Shown here piece by piece: positions 26,043 to 33,400 of a stretch of 64,000 nt of DNA. Made by a program: the position numbers and the translations under genes. The notes beneath the pieces were generated by a model. That model searched no databases, was not told where the DNA came from, and saw only the letters and a program-made list of their open reading frames with translations. Each line of letters begins with the position of its first letter. Position 1 is the stretch's first letter. The DNA is from Magnetococcales bacterium DCbin4 (lineage in GTDB: Bacteria > Pseudomonadota > Magnetococcia > Magnetococcales > UBA8363), in the NCBI GenBank assembly GCA_002753735.1, contig PEAN01000002.1, positions 29,530 through 93,529 of the forward strand, given 5' to 3'.

Positions 26043-27125
26043 TTATTCTTGCGGGGGCGAAGGAATCAGCGCCCACAGGTCCTTTTCTCCAAACTTTTCC
26101 GGATAATGGAATACCCTCTTCGGGAATAGGTTGTTCAGGTTTGTAAAGTGGGAATCTTTCGGAAAGTCAGGACAGACTGCATGAATCTCAAGTTCTGGAT
26201 GCAGGTTCATGCTGGTCTCGATTAACGAGTTGATGTATTCGTCACGGTAGGCAAAGCCAACCGAGATCAACCGCTTATGGTGCGCAAGCTGGTTAAAGAA
26301 GTGCCGGTGCAATTCCGTAAACGGGTGCTGCACCGGAATTCCTTTGTACCCCGGATAAATCAGCGCCGGGCCGTCCATGTCTTCTGGCAAACGCGGTGCA
26401 CCTGTAACGCAAACCCCTTTGTAAAAATCCCAAGTCAGAGAGCCGTGAAGTTTGAAATATACGATTTCATGCTCATTGGGTCGGCCAGTCTCCAGGTTAT
26501 GGGCGAAGACAAGGCTGGAGCCGCGAGGCTCAAAACCATTGAATATTTTCTTGATTCCAAGATCTTCCCAGTATTCATGCAACCCGGAATCTTGACGGAC
26601 ATCCTCGAAAACACCTTCCAAAACAAGATCATAATTGGTGGTGAAAACTGCCAGCCTGCCTTGTTTTCTTATAACGTCGGAAAAAAATGCGGTAAACAGG
26701 TCAAACGCCTTTTCATGATCATGTTTCAGGCTTTTCCAAAGATATCGTTTTAATTCTTTGTCCAGCCCAACCGCAACTCCATTGAGTTCGGTCAGGAAAA
26801 TTCTCGCCTGGTTGGCCAGCGATGCCTTGCTGTTCAGCGTACTCTTGCTGGTCTGGTCGGAAGTTGCTTGGGAAGCCACGCCCCATGATTCTACAAAAGA
26901 TTTCGCTGTAGCGGATAAATCTTCATAAGATCGGATCATATTTCCCAGAGTGAAGAAGAGATGCTCAATATCAAGATCCTCTGGACTGCCATTGGCCAGA
27001 CGCTTCAACAATGATTCATACAACATCCGAGCATCCGCGGACGGGGTAAACCCGGTCATGAACCCCCGCGTTGTGGACAAACCAAGGGGCGCACAAGCCC
27101 CGGCACCAATAAGAAATAGATCCAT
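26043..27125 (-). CDS. Stand-alone SIR2-like domain protein (candidate anti-phage NADase)
   Basis: 360 residues, beginning MDLFLIGAGACAPLGL after GAGG. It has the SIR2_2-type pattern: the NAD-binding GAG near residue 7, FTTNYDLVLE at 161-170, KLHGSLTW with the catalytic-type histidine H227, and LISVGFAYRDEYIN at 286-299. Proteins of this family in anti-phage systems deplete NAD+ in infected cells. No partner domain (STAND, HerA, Argonaute, TIR) is fused or adjacent. The gene is in the reverse orientation at the end of the late region, the usual place for phage cargo. The trigger and activity are unknown. Confidence 0.78.
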   Translation of the reverse strand: MDLFLIGAGACAPLGLSTTRGFMTGFTPSADARMLYESLLKRLANGSPEDLDIEHLFFTLGNMIRSYEDLSATAKSFVESWGVASQATSDQTSKSTLNSKASLANQARIFLTELNGVAVGLDKELKRYLWKSLKHDHEKAFDLFTAFFSDVIRKQGRLAVFTTNYDLVLEGVFEDVRQDSGLHEYWEDLGIKKIFNGFEPRGSSLVFAHNLETGRPNEHEIVYFKLHGSLTWDFYKGVCVTGAPRLPEDMDGPALIYPGYKGIPVQHPFTELHRHFFNQLAHHKRLISVGFAYRDEYINSLIETSMNLHPELEIHAVCPDFPKDSHFTNLNNLFPKRVFHYPEKFGEKDLWALIPSPPQE

Positions 27126-27458
27126 ACGGTAAACCTCTTTATTATGTTGATTGGAAATGAATCATTCTTACCATAACACATATCACAAAAAAGACTGGCC
27201 AGGAACCGCTTGACAATCCTCCTGTCATCGAATACATTGCCTCCCACGGGGTTTAGCGACCCTACCAAGAGCGGAATGCGCACCCGACAGACTTGCGCCT
27301 TTTTTGTGTCCAGAATTCGGCATGGTCTCCCATGGTCGCTCTCTGGCCGGGTGTTCCAGGGCATACGATACCCGTAAGGGAAAACCCTGGAGCCGTACTT
27401 TTGGGCGGTCGCTAAACACCCGGCCAGTTAATCCAGCGAAACCCAAAGGAGTCTCACC
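27126..27458 (+). promoter_or_regulatory. Structured leader region upstream of rha copy 2
   Basis: No gene is supported in this stretch. It carries an 11-bp inverted repeat, GTTTAGCGACC (27251-27261) with GGTCGCTAAAC (27407-27417), and a 12-bp one, TGGCCGGGTGTT (27344-27355) with AACACCCGGCCA (27415-27426), inside which CCAGGG/CCCTGG (27356-27361 / 27385-27390) and CCC-GTAA-GGG (27371-27380) nest. The first and second long pairings share bases 27415-27417, so they are mutually exclusive, as in an attenuator. An AAAGGAG ribosome site follows at the end. The divergent SIR2 promoter must also lie here. Confidence 0.5.
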
Positions 27459-28037
27459 ATGCAGAACCTCATTGTCCCCATTCATTTGGAAATTTCCAAC
27501 GGTCGCCCCACAGCCCGGTCCACCGATGTGGCCGAACATTTCGAAAAGCGGCACGACAACGTGTTGAGGAATATTCGCGGACTTGAAATTCCCGACGAAT
27601 GGCGTCTCCTCAATTTTGAGGAGACGTATATCCAGGTCAAGACTCCCAACGGTGGTACACGCATGGATCCTGCAATCGACATGACCCGTGATGGTTTCAC
27701 CGTGTTGGTCATGGGCTGGACCGGAGCCAAGGCGATGCAGTTCAAAATCGCCTATCTGGAGGCATTCAACCGCATGGAAGCGGAGTTGCAGACCCGGGCC
27801 GGGACATTGCCGACCCACCGTCACATCAAGCTGTTGGAGCGGCTGGCGGAATTGGAGGCATTCCGTGCCGAAACCTTGGCGCAACGTTTGGAGAACCGCC
27901 CCCATCGGAGTCCGCGCCCTTTGACTCCGGAGGAGCGGACGCGCATGACGGCGATGCACCAGCAAGGTTTTTCCCTCTACCGCATCGCCCGCGAAACCGG
28001 CCGCCACACCAAAACCGTCGCCCGTGCGATTCGATAA
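27459..28037 (+). CDS. rha: Rha family phage regulatory protein (copy 2) with C-terminal helix-turn-helix
   Basis: 192 residues. Residues ~10-110 carry the Rha domain (ARSTDVAEHFEKRHDNVLRNIRGLE; RMDPAIDMTRDGFTVLVMGWTGAKAMQFKIAYLEAFNRME). A linker with RLAELEAFRAETLAQRLENR leads to a C-terminal helix-turn-helix, LTPEERTRMTAMHQQGFSLYRIARETGRHTKTVARAI, resembling that of serine recombinases. Start fixed by AAAGGAG. It differs clearly from copy 1 in sequence and in its intact C-terminal domain. It probably regulates the end of the prophage or host genes. Confidence 0.85.
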   Translation: MQNLIVPIHLEISNGRPTARSTDVAEHFEKRHDNVLRNIRGLEIPDEWRLLNFEETYIQVKTPNGGTRMDPAIDMTRDGFTVLVMGWTGAKAMQFKIAYLEAFNRMEAELQTRAGTLPTHRHIKLLERLAELEAFRAETLAQRLENRPHRSPRPLTPEERTRMTAMHQQGFSLYRIARETGRHTKTVARAIR

Positions 28038-28047
28038 GGAGGGGATC

Positions 28048-28356
28048 ATGGCCGTAGAACTGATGGTAAAGTTTCAATCCACAGATCTGAACGATTTGTC
28101 CGATGAAATATTTCGCGCCATAGAGGGATATGAGGATATGTTGTCGGTGCTGGAAAGTTGTGGCGAGATGGCCCTTAACACTGCCTGCGTACTTCGCCCT
28201 CTTCTCAGCATTCAAAAGACCATCCTGAACGAATTCAAGACCCGACAAGCAGGGCCTTACGAGGGTAATGGACTTATGTACAGAACTCAGACGCATAACC
28301 GCGGACTACGCCAGCCGCAGACCCACGGACCACACGTTTCACCCGAAGCCTGTTGA
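28048..28356 (+). CDS. Hypothetical small phage protein
   Basis: 102 residues from ATG 28048, with AAGGAGGGG just upstream, ten bases after rha copy 2. The first half is helical (DLNDLSDEIFRAIEGYEDMLSVLESCGEMALNTACVLRPLLSIQKTILNEFKT), consistent with a small coiled-coil partner of Rha. The C-terminal ~30 residues are low in hydrophobic content and may be disordered. No family recognised. Confidence 0.6.
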   Translation: MAVELMVKFQSTDLNDLSDEIFRAIEGYEDMLSVLESCGEMALNTACVLRPLLSIQKTILNEFKTRQAGPYEGNGLMYRTQTHNRGLRQPQTHGPHVSPEAC

Positions 28357-28378
28357 TCCCCCCAAGAAGAAGTGACAA

Positions 28379-28414
28379 AAAAACCGCCATGGGATTTTCC
28401 AAGGCGGTTTTTTT
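28379..28414. terminator. Bidirectional intrinsic terminator after the last phage gene
   Basis: AAAAACCGCC, a 14-base loop region, and GGCGGTTTTTTT form a stem with A-tract on one side and seven T on the other, 22 bases after the stop of the last phage gene. Its right arm is the beginning of the 106-bp tandem duplicate and therefore recurs at 28509-28520 without the left arm. Confidence 0.7.
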
Positions 28415-28612
28415 GTTGCCCGGCCCAAAACCGGCCATGGCGAAAACTCAAAATTCAGTGACAAGAGAGTCCGCGATCAGTGACAAGAAAATTATCGCGT
28501 TACACCAAGGCGGTTTTTTTGTTGCCCGGCCCAAAACCGGCCATGGCGAAAACTCAAAATTCAGTGACAAGAGAGTCCGCGATCAGTGACAAGAAAATTA
28601 TCGCGTTACATC
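28401..28612 (+). repeat. Tandem duplication, 2 x 106 bp
   Basis: The unit starting AAGGCGGTTTTTTTGTTGCC at 28401 is repeated at 28507 with at most a single-base difference at its end. Each unit contains one diverged and one complete copy of the prophage end motif. The duplication therefore multiplies the presumed transposase-binding sites. Confidence 0.85.
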
Positions 28613-28638
28613 AGTGACAAGAAAATTATCGCGTTACA
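28477..28638 (+). repeat. Three identical 28-bp prophage end motifs
   Basis: Identical 28-bp copies beginning TCAGTGACAAGA and ending GCGTTACA lie at 28477-28504, 28583-28610 and 28611-28638; the last two are head-to-tail without gap. Two diverged 22-bp relatives (TCAGTGACAAGAGAGTCCGC) start at 28455 and 28561. Read from outside, the terminal sequence is TGTAACGC..., and TG...CA ends with internal repeats are the form expected for Mu-like transposable phages. The right phage end is therefore placed at 28638. Confidence 0.65.
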
Positions 28639-28683
28639 GGAAAACGCTTCGCGCGTTGCTGACTTATTGCTGACTTGGGAAAG

Positions 28684-28721
28684 CAGGGGTTTGTCGATGA
28701 TCTCGACAAGCCCCTGTTTTT
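28684..28721. terminator. Strong hairpin between prophage end and tRNA-Lys
   Basis: CAGGGGTTTGTCGA and TCGACAAGCCCCTG pair over 14 bases with one mismatch, loop TGATC, and are followed on the plus strand by five T. It can end plus-strand transcripts leaving the prophage; on the minus strand it lies three bases after the tRNA CCA and may also terminate that transcript. Confidence 0.7.
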
Positions 28722-28723
28722 AT

Positions 28724-28799
28724 TGGTGAGCCGTGTTGGAGTCGAACCAACGACCCACAGATTAAAAGTCTGTTGCTCTACCGACTGAGCTAACGGCCC
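28724..28799 (-). tRNA. tRNA-Lys, anticodon TTT
   Basis: The 76-nt gene reads GGGCCGTTAGCTCAGTCGGT at the 5' end; the acceptor stem GGGCCGT pairs with ACGGCTC, followed by discriminator A and an encoded CCA. The anticodon loop is ACTTTTAAT with TTT, giving lysine. The D-loop AGCTCAGTCGGTAGAGC and T-loop GGTTCGACTCC are standard. It sits just beyond the prophage but shows no duplicated 3' end at the other edge, so it does not seem to be the attachment site. Confidence 0.97.
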
Positions 28800-28818
28800 C
28801 CACCATTGAAGAGCGCAC

Positions 28819-28848
28819 ATCCTAAAACAGGATCCCACTCCTTGGCAA
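28819..28848 (-). promoter_or_regulatory. Promoter of tRNA-Lys
   Basis: On the minus strand TTGCCA (-35), an 18-base spacer and TAGGAT (-10) are followed by a G+C-rich discriminator GTGCGC, ~20 bases before the mature tRNA. A G+C-rich discriminator is typical of stable-RNA promoters under stringent control. Confidence 0.6.
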
Positions 28849-28939
28849 CCCCTGTCTTCCAAAGATTGGACATTTCAGCCTTCAAACCTGACCTGACATT
28901 CGCACCCCAAAAACCTGGAAGGATGCAAGAAAAGGGAGA

Positions 28940-29323
28940 TCAGGTCTCATCATCGGCTTCAAGCAAAGGCGATTTCGTTCCCCTGGGCCGATCAAGAATG
29001 ACTTGAACCTGATCTGCGGTCCGTTTGACTTTGGAGGCCCACCCCGCCTTCCTGTAAAGATCCCTCAGTTCGGTCACAATCGCCAGAAAATAGTCATCGG
29101 CATCCAAAAAATCGCTTTGATCCTTTTTGGACATGATGGCTTCAGGAATGGCAAAGGTAACCGTGTAGGGAAGGTTCATCCCCTTGTGCAAACGGCTGGA
29201 CACTTCCTTGTCGATCATTTTTTCCAGCTTATCCGTCTCCTGGGCAATGGCGACCTTCCTTCTTTTGGCAAATGCCATCCGGTTTCGATAGAGATCCTCT
29301 TCAGAAATGATTTGAACCGCCAT
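28940..29323 (-). CDS. Hypothetical protein, 127 residues
   Basis: The start is supported by GAGGAG six bases upstream. The protein is highly charged and largely helical (DLYRNRMAFAKRRKVAIAQETDKLEKMIDKEVSSRL), followed by YTVTFAIPEAIMSKKDQSDFLDADDYFLAIVTELRDLYRKAGW and a basic tail. No family recognised. It is divergent from the ParA-like gene 268 bases away and could be a partner or regulator, which is only inference. Confidence 0.6.
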   Translation of the reverse strand: MAVQIISEEDLYRNRMAFAKRRKVAIAQETDKLEKMIDKEVSSRLHKGMNLPYTVTFAIPEAIMSKKDQSDFLDADDYFLAIVTELRDLYRKAGWASKVKRTADQVQVILDRPRGTKSPLLEADDET

Positions 29324-29591
29324 ATCGGCTCCTCACACATCAAAACAGGTTGCACGCTCGTCACAATAACAGACGGACCACGACGAATTCCAAAGCATCT
29401 TAGCGTCTACCAAAAAACCATGCAGACATCATGCCGCTGCCAAATCGGTTCGGTCTGAAGGCAGATTTACCCATCCTGTACACATGTCACACCTTGCAAA
29501 CAGGAGTCCCTCGACTTTACCTTCCCTTGAAAGCCTTCCGCATCCAACGCGCAAAACAACCCGATGCACGGTTACGAAAACGGAAAATTTG

Positions 29592-30335
29592 ATGAAAATC
29601 TATTCCATTTACAACATTAAAGGAGGGGTTGGCAAGACCACATCCACAGTCAATCTTGCCTATGCTTCAGCATCTCAAGGAATATCCACGCTAATCTGGG
29701 ATCTGGATCCTCAAGGGGCCACCAGCTATTACCTTTGCCACAAGACTGGGATTCCTGGAGGGGTCAAAAACCTGATGGAACAAAATATTCCTTTATACGA
29801 AATGATCAAATCCACCGGATATCCCAATCTTGACCTGTTCCCCGCCGACGCCTCCTACCGCTATTTCGATCAATATTTTGCCGAAACCAAAAAACCTGAT
29901 GGTTGCCTGAAAAAAATGATCAAATCTTTCCGGAACCGGTATCAACGTTTGTTTCTTGATTGCCCTCCCGGCTTGTCTTTGCTGAGTGATAACATTTTAA
30001 GGGTGACCGATATTCTTTTGATCCCCCTGATTCCAACCCCACTGTCGTTACGGTCCTACAACAGGTTGGTCAAACATTTGTTAAAACATGATCAATGGAA
30101 GTTGAAGGTTGTGCCATTCTTCAACATGGTCAATAAGAACAATTCCATTCACAGAATTGTCACGACCAATGTCTGCGAAAAACTTCCTATTTTTGCAAAA
30201 CAGACCATCCCCCATTCCAATATCATCGAAGCCATGGGGATCAAACGTTCCCCCCTGGCTATTTATGCACCAGATTCAATGGAATACAAAGCGATTGTGT
30301 CATTATGGCAAGAAGTGATTGGTCGCCATCCATAA
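29592..30335 (+). CDS. ParA/Soj-like ATPase, no ParB neighbour
   Basis: 247 residues from ATG 29592 (MKIYSIYNIKGGVGKTT); an upstream in-frame ATG at 29484 adds a low-quality leader. The deviant Walker A KGGVGKTT (residues 10-17), DLDPQGA (A') and LFLDCPPGL (Walker B) identify the ParA/MinD P-loop family. The C-terminus is of ordinary length. No parB, parS or plasmid gene is seen nearby, so it may position something other than DNA, such as the neighbouring glycan machinery. Base composition is A+T-richer than the core genes. Confidence 0.85.
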   Translation: MKIYSIYNIKGGVGKTTSTVNLAYASASQGISTLIWDLDPQGATSYYLCHKTGIPGGVKNLMEQNIPLYEMIKSTGYPNLDLFPADASYRYFDQYFAETKKPDGCLKKMIKSFRNRYQRLFLDCPPGLSLLSDNILRVTDILLIPLIPTPLSLRSYNRLVKHLLKHDQWKLKVVPFFNMVNKNNSIHRIVTTNVCEKLPIFAKQTIPHSNIIEAMGIKRSPLAIYAPDSMEYKAIVSLWQEVIGRHP

Positions 30336-30381
30336 TCTCTGAAAATCTACCAGGATTGATCCCATAAAGGCATGGTCAAAA

Positions 30382-31720
30382 ATGAGATCTACAAAGTCTT
30401 TGTTTTATTCATCGTTGAGCATGGCACGCAGGCTTGCCGGGAAACGAACAACAAAAACATTCGGAATCTATATGTTTGGCAACACCCTGGACCGGGCGTT
30501 ACCCTTTCTCATGTTGCCCATACTGACACGCTGGCTCTCTGCCGACGACTATGGGATTATCGGCACATTCATCGTCATAACAAACGCAACTCATGCTGGC
30601 AATCTCAATGGCTGTCCCCGGCGCCATCGCACGTGCATGGATTCACAAAGGATCGAACTTCAATGACGAAGATTTCTCGACATATATATTTAATGGAATT
30701 CTTACAAATGTACTTCTTTTTCTCCTTGTCGGAGCCATTTTACTGATCAGCATTAAATATATTTCATCAACACTACATATTGACGGCCAGATAATAATAA
30801 TCATATTTGTGACAACATTTATTTTATAGATTCACGCCATCAAGGCCCGATTGTGGCATATTCAGCAAAAACCAAAAAAGTTCACCACTTATCAAGTGAC
30901 CCGAACACTGCTCAATTTTGGGCTTTCCGTCTTTCTGCTCTTATTCTTGTGGATGGATTGGCGGGGAAGAATTGGAGGCGTCGTCCTGACAGAGGCACTC
31001 TCTGCAATCGCTTGCTTTTATTTGTTAGTTCGTGAAGAAAAGATACGTATGATTTTCAATAAGGACTATTTCTTCGATATCTTGAAATTTGGCCTCCCTC
31101 TATACCCCCACTCATTGAGCATGCTGGTCATCACGGGTGCAGATAAGATTCTGATCAACCATATGGAAGGTCTTTCATCCCTTGGAACCTACAATGTTGC
31201 ATACTCCGTTGCAAATATTATTCTATTTATTGCAGCTTCTGTTGATTTCAGCGTCACACCTTGGATCTATCAATAATTAAAATCCGCAACCCAGAAAGAC
31301 AAAGAAAAGGTTGTTCAATTTATCTATACAATTATCATCATCTATTTCTTGATTGCGATATTTATTGGAATCATTTCTGAACCATTGATCAACCTCATTG
31401 TTGGCAAAGAATTTCGGGATGCATCCAATTATTTGATGGTTTTGAGCATTGCCCATGCGTTCTTTGCCGCTTATCGTCTTTTCACCATTCCAATATCATT
31501 CTCAAAAAGAAATTCTTTTCTAATAAGGTCATCATCAATGTCAGCGATCATCATCATACTGATCAATCTTATTTTGATCAGCCATCTTGGAACCGCAGGT
31601 GCTGCATGGGGTACCCTGTTTGGATATTCAATCCTATGTTTCTCTACATGGTATTCATCCCATAAAGCGCATCCGTTACCATGGCTTGGCATTTTTTTCC
31701 CAATGAAGGAAGCTCCATGA
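30382..31720 (+). pseudogene. Polysaccharide flippase (Wzx/RfbX-like), decayed
   Basis: The N-terminal part (RTTKTFGIYMFGNTLDRALPFLMLPILTRWLSADDYGIIGTF) is the start of an oligosaccharide-lipid flippase of the MATE/MVF-like superfamily. A frameshift near 30590 moves to the frame MLAISMAVPGAIARAWIHKG, which is then cut by in-frame TAG (30827-30829) and TAA (31274-31276) codons, with clear flippase-like membrane segments on both sides and to the end at 31720. One frameshift plus two stops show a recently dead gene of ~440 codons. It was probably the exporter for a neighbouring glycan. Confidence 0.82.
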
Positions 31721-31775
31721 GCCAGCGTCTGAAAAAACATCCATGATTTGGAATCATCACATCCTGGTCAAAGGA

Positions 31776-32774
31776 TCACCCCCCCAACCCTGACATGACG
31801 TGCAGCGCGCGGTGATTATCTTCATCCTGGAACATATGTCCCTGAGGTTTTTGCTGCACGGCTTGAACAACCATCCTCCGTAAATAATCGTCGTCCACAC
31901 CTGATCTCATCGGCCCCTTCAAGTCCATACGTCCCATATTGCCCAGACAAAACACCAGCTCACCCCGTGAAGTCAAACGCATACGATTACACGTTTCACA
32001 AAAGTTGCGCGACTTGGCTGAAATGATACCAATCGTCGTTCCGCTCTCCATGTAATAGAAATAATTGGCCGGGCCGTTGCCAACAGGTTGATTTCCAGTC
32101 TTCAGTACATGATCCTCACCGATACTTGCCTGTACCCTGTCCAGAATCTCCGCCGCCGACATGTAGCATTGATCCATACGAAGCCCCGCCTCACCGATTG
32201 GCATGGTCTCGATAAAACGCAACACCAATCCATGTCCCCTGGCAAACGCGACCATGGCCGGAATTTCTTCGTCGTTCACCCCTCGCATGACAACCATATT
32301 GACTTTAACCGGATTCAAACCTGCAACAACCGCGGCATGAATGCCCTGCAAAACGACCTCCAATCGGCCTCCACGGGTCACTTTGGCAAACGTATCAGCA
32401 TTTAACGAATCCAATGATACATTCACCCGCCTCAACCCCGCTTGTTTCAACGAATCGGCAAAACGTTCCAATAGCAAGGCATTGGTCGAAAGGGAAACCT
32501 CCCGAATCCCGGGAATGACCGTCAGGTCCTGGACCAATCCCACCAAATTTTTCCGTAATAATGGTTCCCCCCCGGTGATCCTGATTTTCTCAATACCCAA
32601 GAGGGAGAAAATTCGAATCAACCTTGTCAATTCCTCCAAGGTCAGGAGCTCCCGGCTCTCCACAGACAATCGTTCATCACCAACACGACAATAGAGGCAT
32701 CTCATATTGCATCGGTCGGTGACAGAAACGCGCAGATAGGTAATCGATCTTCCAAAAGAATCAATCAAGGCCAT
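31776..32774 (-). CDS. moaA: GTP 3',8-cyclase MoaA
   Basis: 332 residues from ATG 32774 (an ATG at 32786 adds MRCV). Radical SAM enzyme of molybdenum cofactor synthesis that rearranges GTP to 3',8-cyclo-7,8-dihydro-GTP before MoaC. The N-terminal 4Fe-4S motif is CNMRCLYC (C22, C26, C29), with ITGGEPLLRKN and VSLDSLNADTFAKVTRGG typical of MoaA. The C-terminal cluster cysteines are in FCETCNRMRLTSRGELVFCLG. The C-terminal end lacks the canonical GG preceded by the usual residues but ends SGLGG, matching the family. No other moa gene is adjacent. Confidence 0.95.
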   Translation of the reverse strand: MALIDSFGRSITYLRVSVTDRCNMRCLYCRVGDERLSVESRELLTLEELTRLIRIFSLLGIEKIRITGGEPLLRKNLVGLVQDLTVIPGIREVSLSTNALLLERFADSLKQAGLRRVNVSLDSLNADTFAKVTRGGRLEVVLQGIHAAVVAGLNPVKVNMVVMRGVNDEEIPAMVAFARGHGLVLRFIETMPIGEAGLRMDQCYMSAAEILDRVQASIGEDHVLKTGNQPVGNGPANYFYYMESGTTIGIISAKSRNFCETCNRMRLTSRGELVFCLGNMGRMDLKGPMRSGVDDDYLRRMVVQAVQQKPQGHMFQDEDNHRALHVMSGLGG

Positions 32775-32967
32775 GACACATCGCAATCAATAGGAATCAT
32801 CTCTGACATCATGAACATCCTTCAAATTCCAAGGACTGGAACACTCGAAAACCCTTCCGGAACACACCCCTGTTTCCATAGTAGAGGTGATCCTGATTCT
32901 TTTCAAGATGGTCGTTTGGCATGTAGCTGACCAATGACCATGAAAAAGGGAATCTCATAAAAGAAAA

Positions 32968-33400
32968 GCCACGCACTCTTGATCGTAATCAATTTGTAAC
33001 GATTCAGCACCCCCTCCATATTGGAATTATTGAAAAAATAAAAGGGGGCCTAAGGGATTGCGCCCAGGGTTTCGACTTTAAATCAAAAGATCCAATTTTT
33101 GCTTTTGATTTTGTTTTCGACTTGAAAAAAAGTCAAAAACATCGCATGGAAACCTTTCTGTTTAAATTCAAAAACAAAGTCAACACCCTGGGGGCAATCC
33201 CTTAAGCCCCCTTTTTTTCTCAATAATTTCAATATGGAGGGGGTGCTGAATAGTTAAATCGATTTTAGTATACAGGCAAACCGATTGCGATCCATTTCAT
33301 CAGATCCTTTGAAAAAAGCCACGCATTCTTGATCGTAATCAAATTTGTAGACAGGCATACCGGATGCGATTCATTTCAACGGATCCTTTAAAATTTGCTG
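32968..33400 (+). repeat. Duplicated ~80-bp sequence, first unit split by element A
   Basis: GCCACGCACTCTTGATCGTAA at 32968 and GCCACGCATTCTTGATCGTAA at 33318 start two related units that continue as ATTTGTA, ACAGGCA, CGATTGCGATCCATTTCA-like sequence and GGATCCTTT. In the first unit element A lies between TTTGTA (about 32998) and TACAGGCA (33271). The duplication therefore predates the insertion. Confidence 0.7.
33002..33251. repeat. 250-bp long-inverted-repeat element (MITE-like), copy A
   Basis: The two ends, ATTCAGCACCCCCTCCATAT... and its complement, pair over roughly 75 bases including GGGGGC(C/T)TAAGGGATTG and CCCAGGGT. The centre is A+T-rich. It shares the inner arms with the elements at 50.4, 61.6 and 63.7 kb but is the only copy with the outer CAGCACCCCCTCC arms. 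No transposase gene is inside. Confidence 0.8.

Larger units (their letters stand above)
8424..28638. mobile_element. Degraded and rearranged Mu-like prophage
   Basis: The region contains Mu-type head genes (F-like and G-like fragments on the minus strand, an I-like protease fragment on the plus strand), a cro/CI switch, two rha genes, a tape-measure remnant, tail and fibre genes, and repeated end motifs at both edges. No MuA/MuB transposase, terminase, portal, major head or tail tube gene is visible. F and G, which precede I in Mu, lie on the opposite strand from I, so a segment has been inverted. Three toxin-antitoxin-like modules and a SIR2 gene ride inside. Coordinates of the left edge are approximate; the right edge is placed at the last end-motif copy, TTACA at 28638. 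Confidence 0.75.
28357..28723. other. Prophage right end: terminator, tandem repeat and end motifs, no gene
   Basis: This gap holds a terminator hairpin, a 106-bp tandem duplication, repeated 28-bp end motifs finishing at 28638, and a second terminator between the prophage end and tRNA-Lys. Open reading in the tandem repeat is a by-product of the repeat and is not considered coding. Confidence 0.7.

Noticed and set aside
25874..26146. 90-codon plus-strand ORF after the fibre gene
   Set aside because: It has a fair GGAG-like site but the last third overlaps the SIR2 gene antisense, and the sequence has no domain or transmembrane pattern of a lysis protein.
28401..28638. Repeats at the prophage end considered as a CRISPR array
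   Set aside because: Units are direct phage-end motifs; spacing is irregular, two copies abut, the intervening sequence is itself duplicated, and no cas gene is present.
28724..28799. tRNA-Lys as prophage attachment site
   Set aside because: No partial tRNA copy is present at the other prophage edge; the repeats fit transposition rather than site-specific integration.
29592..30335. ParA gene as evidence of an integrated plasmid
   Set aside because: No parB, replication or mobilisation gene is seen around it.
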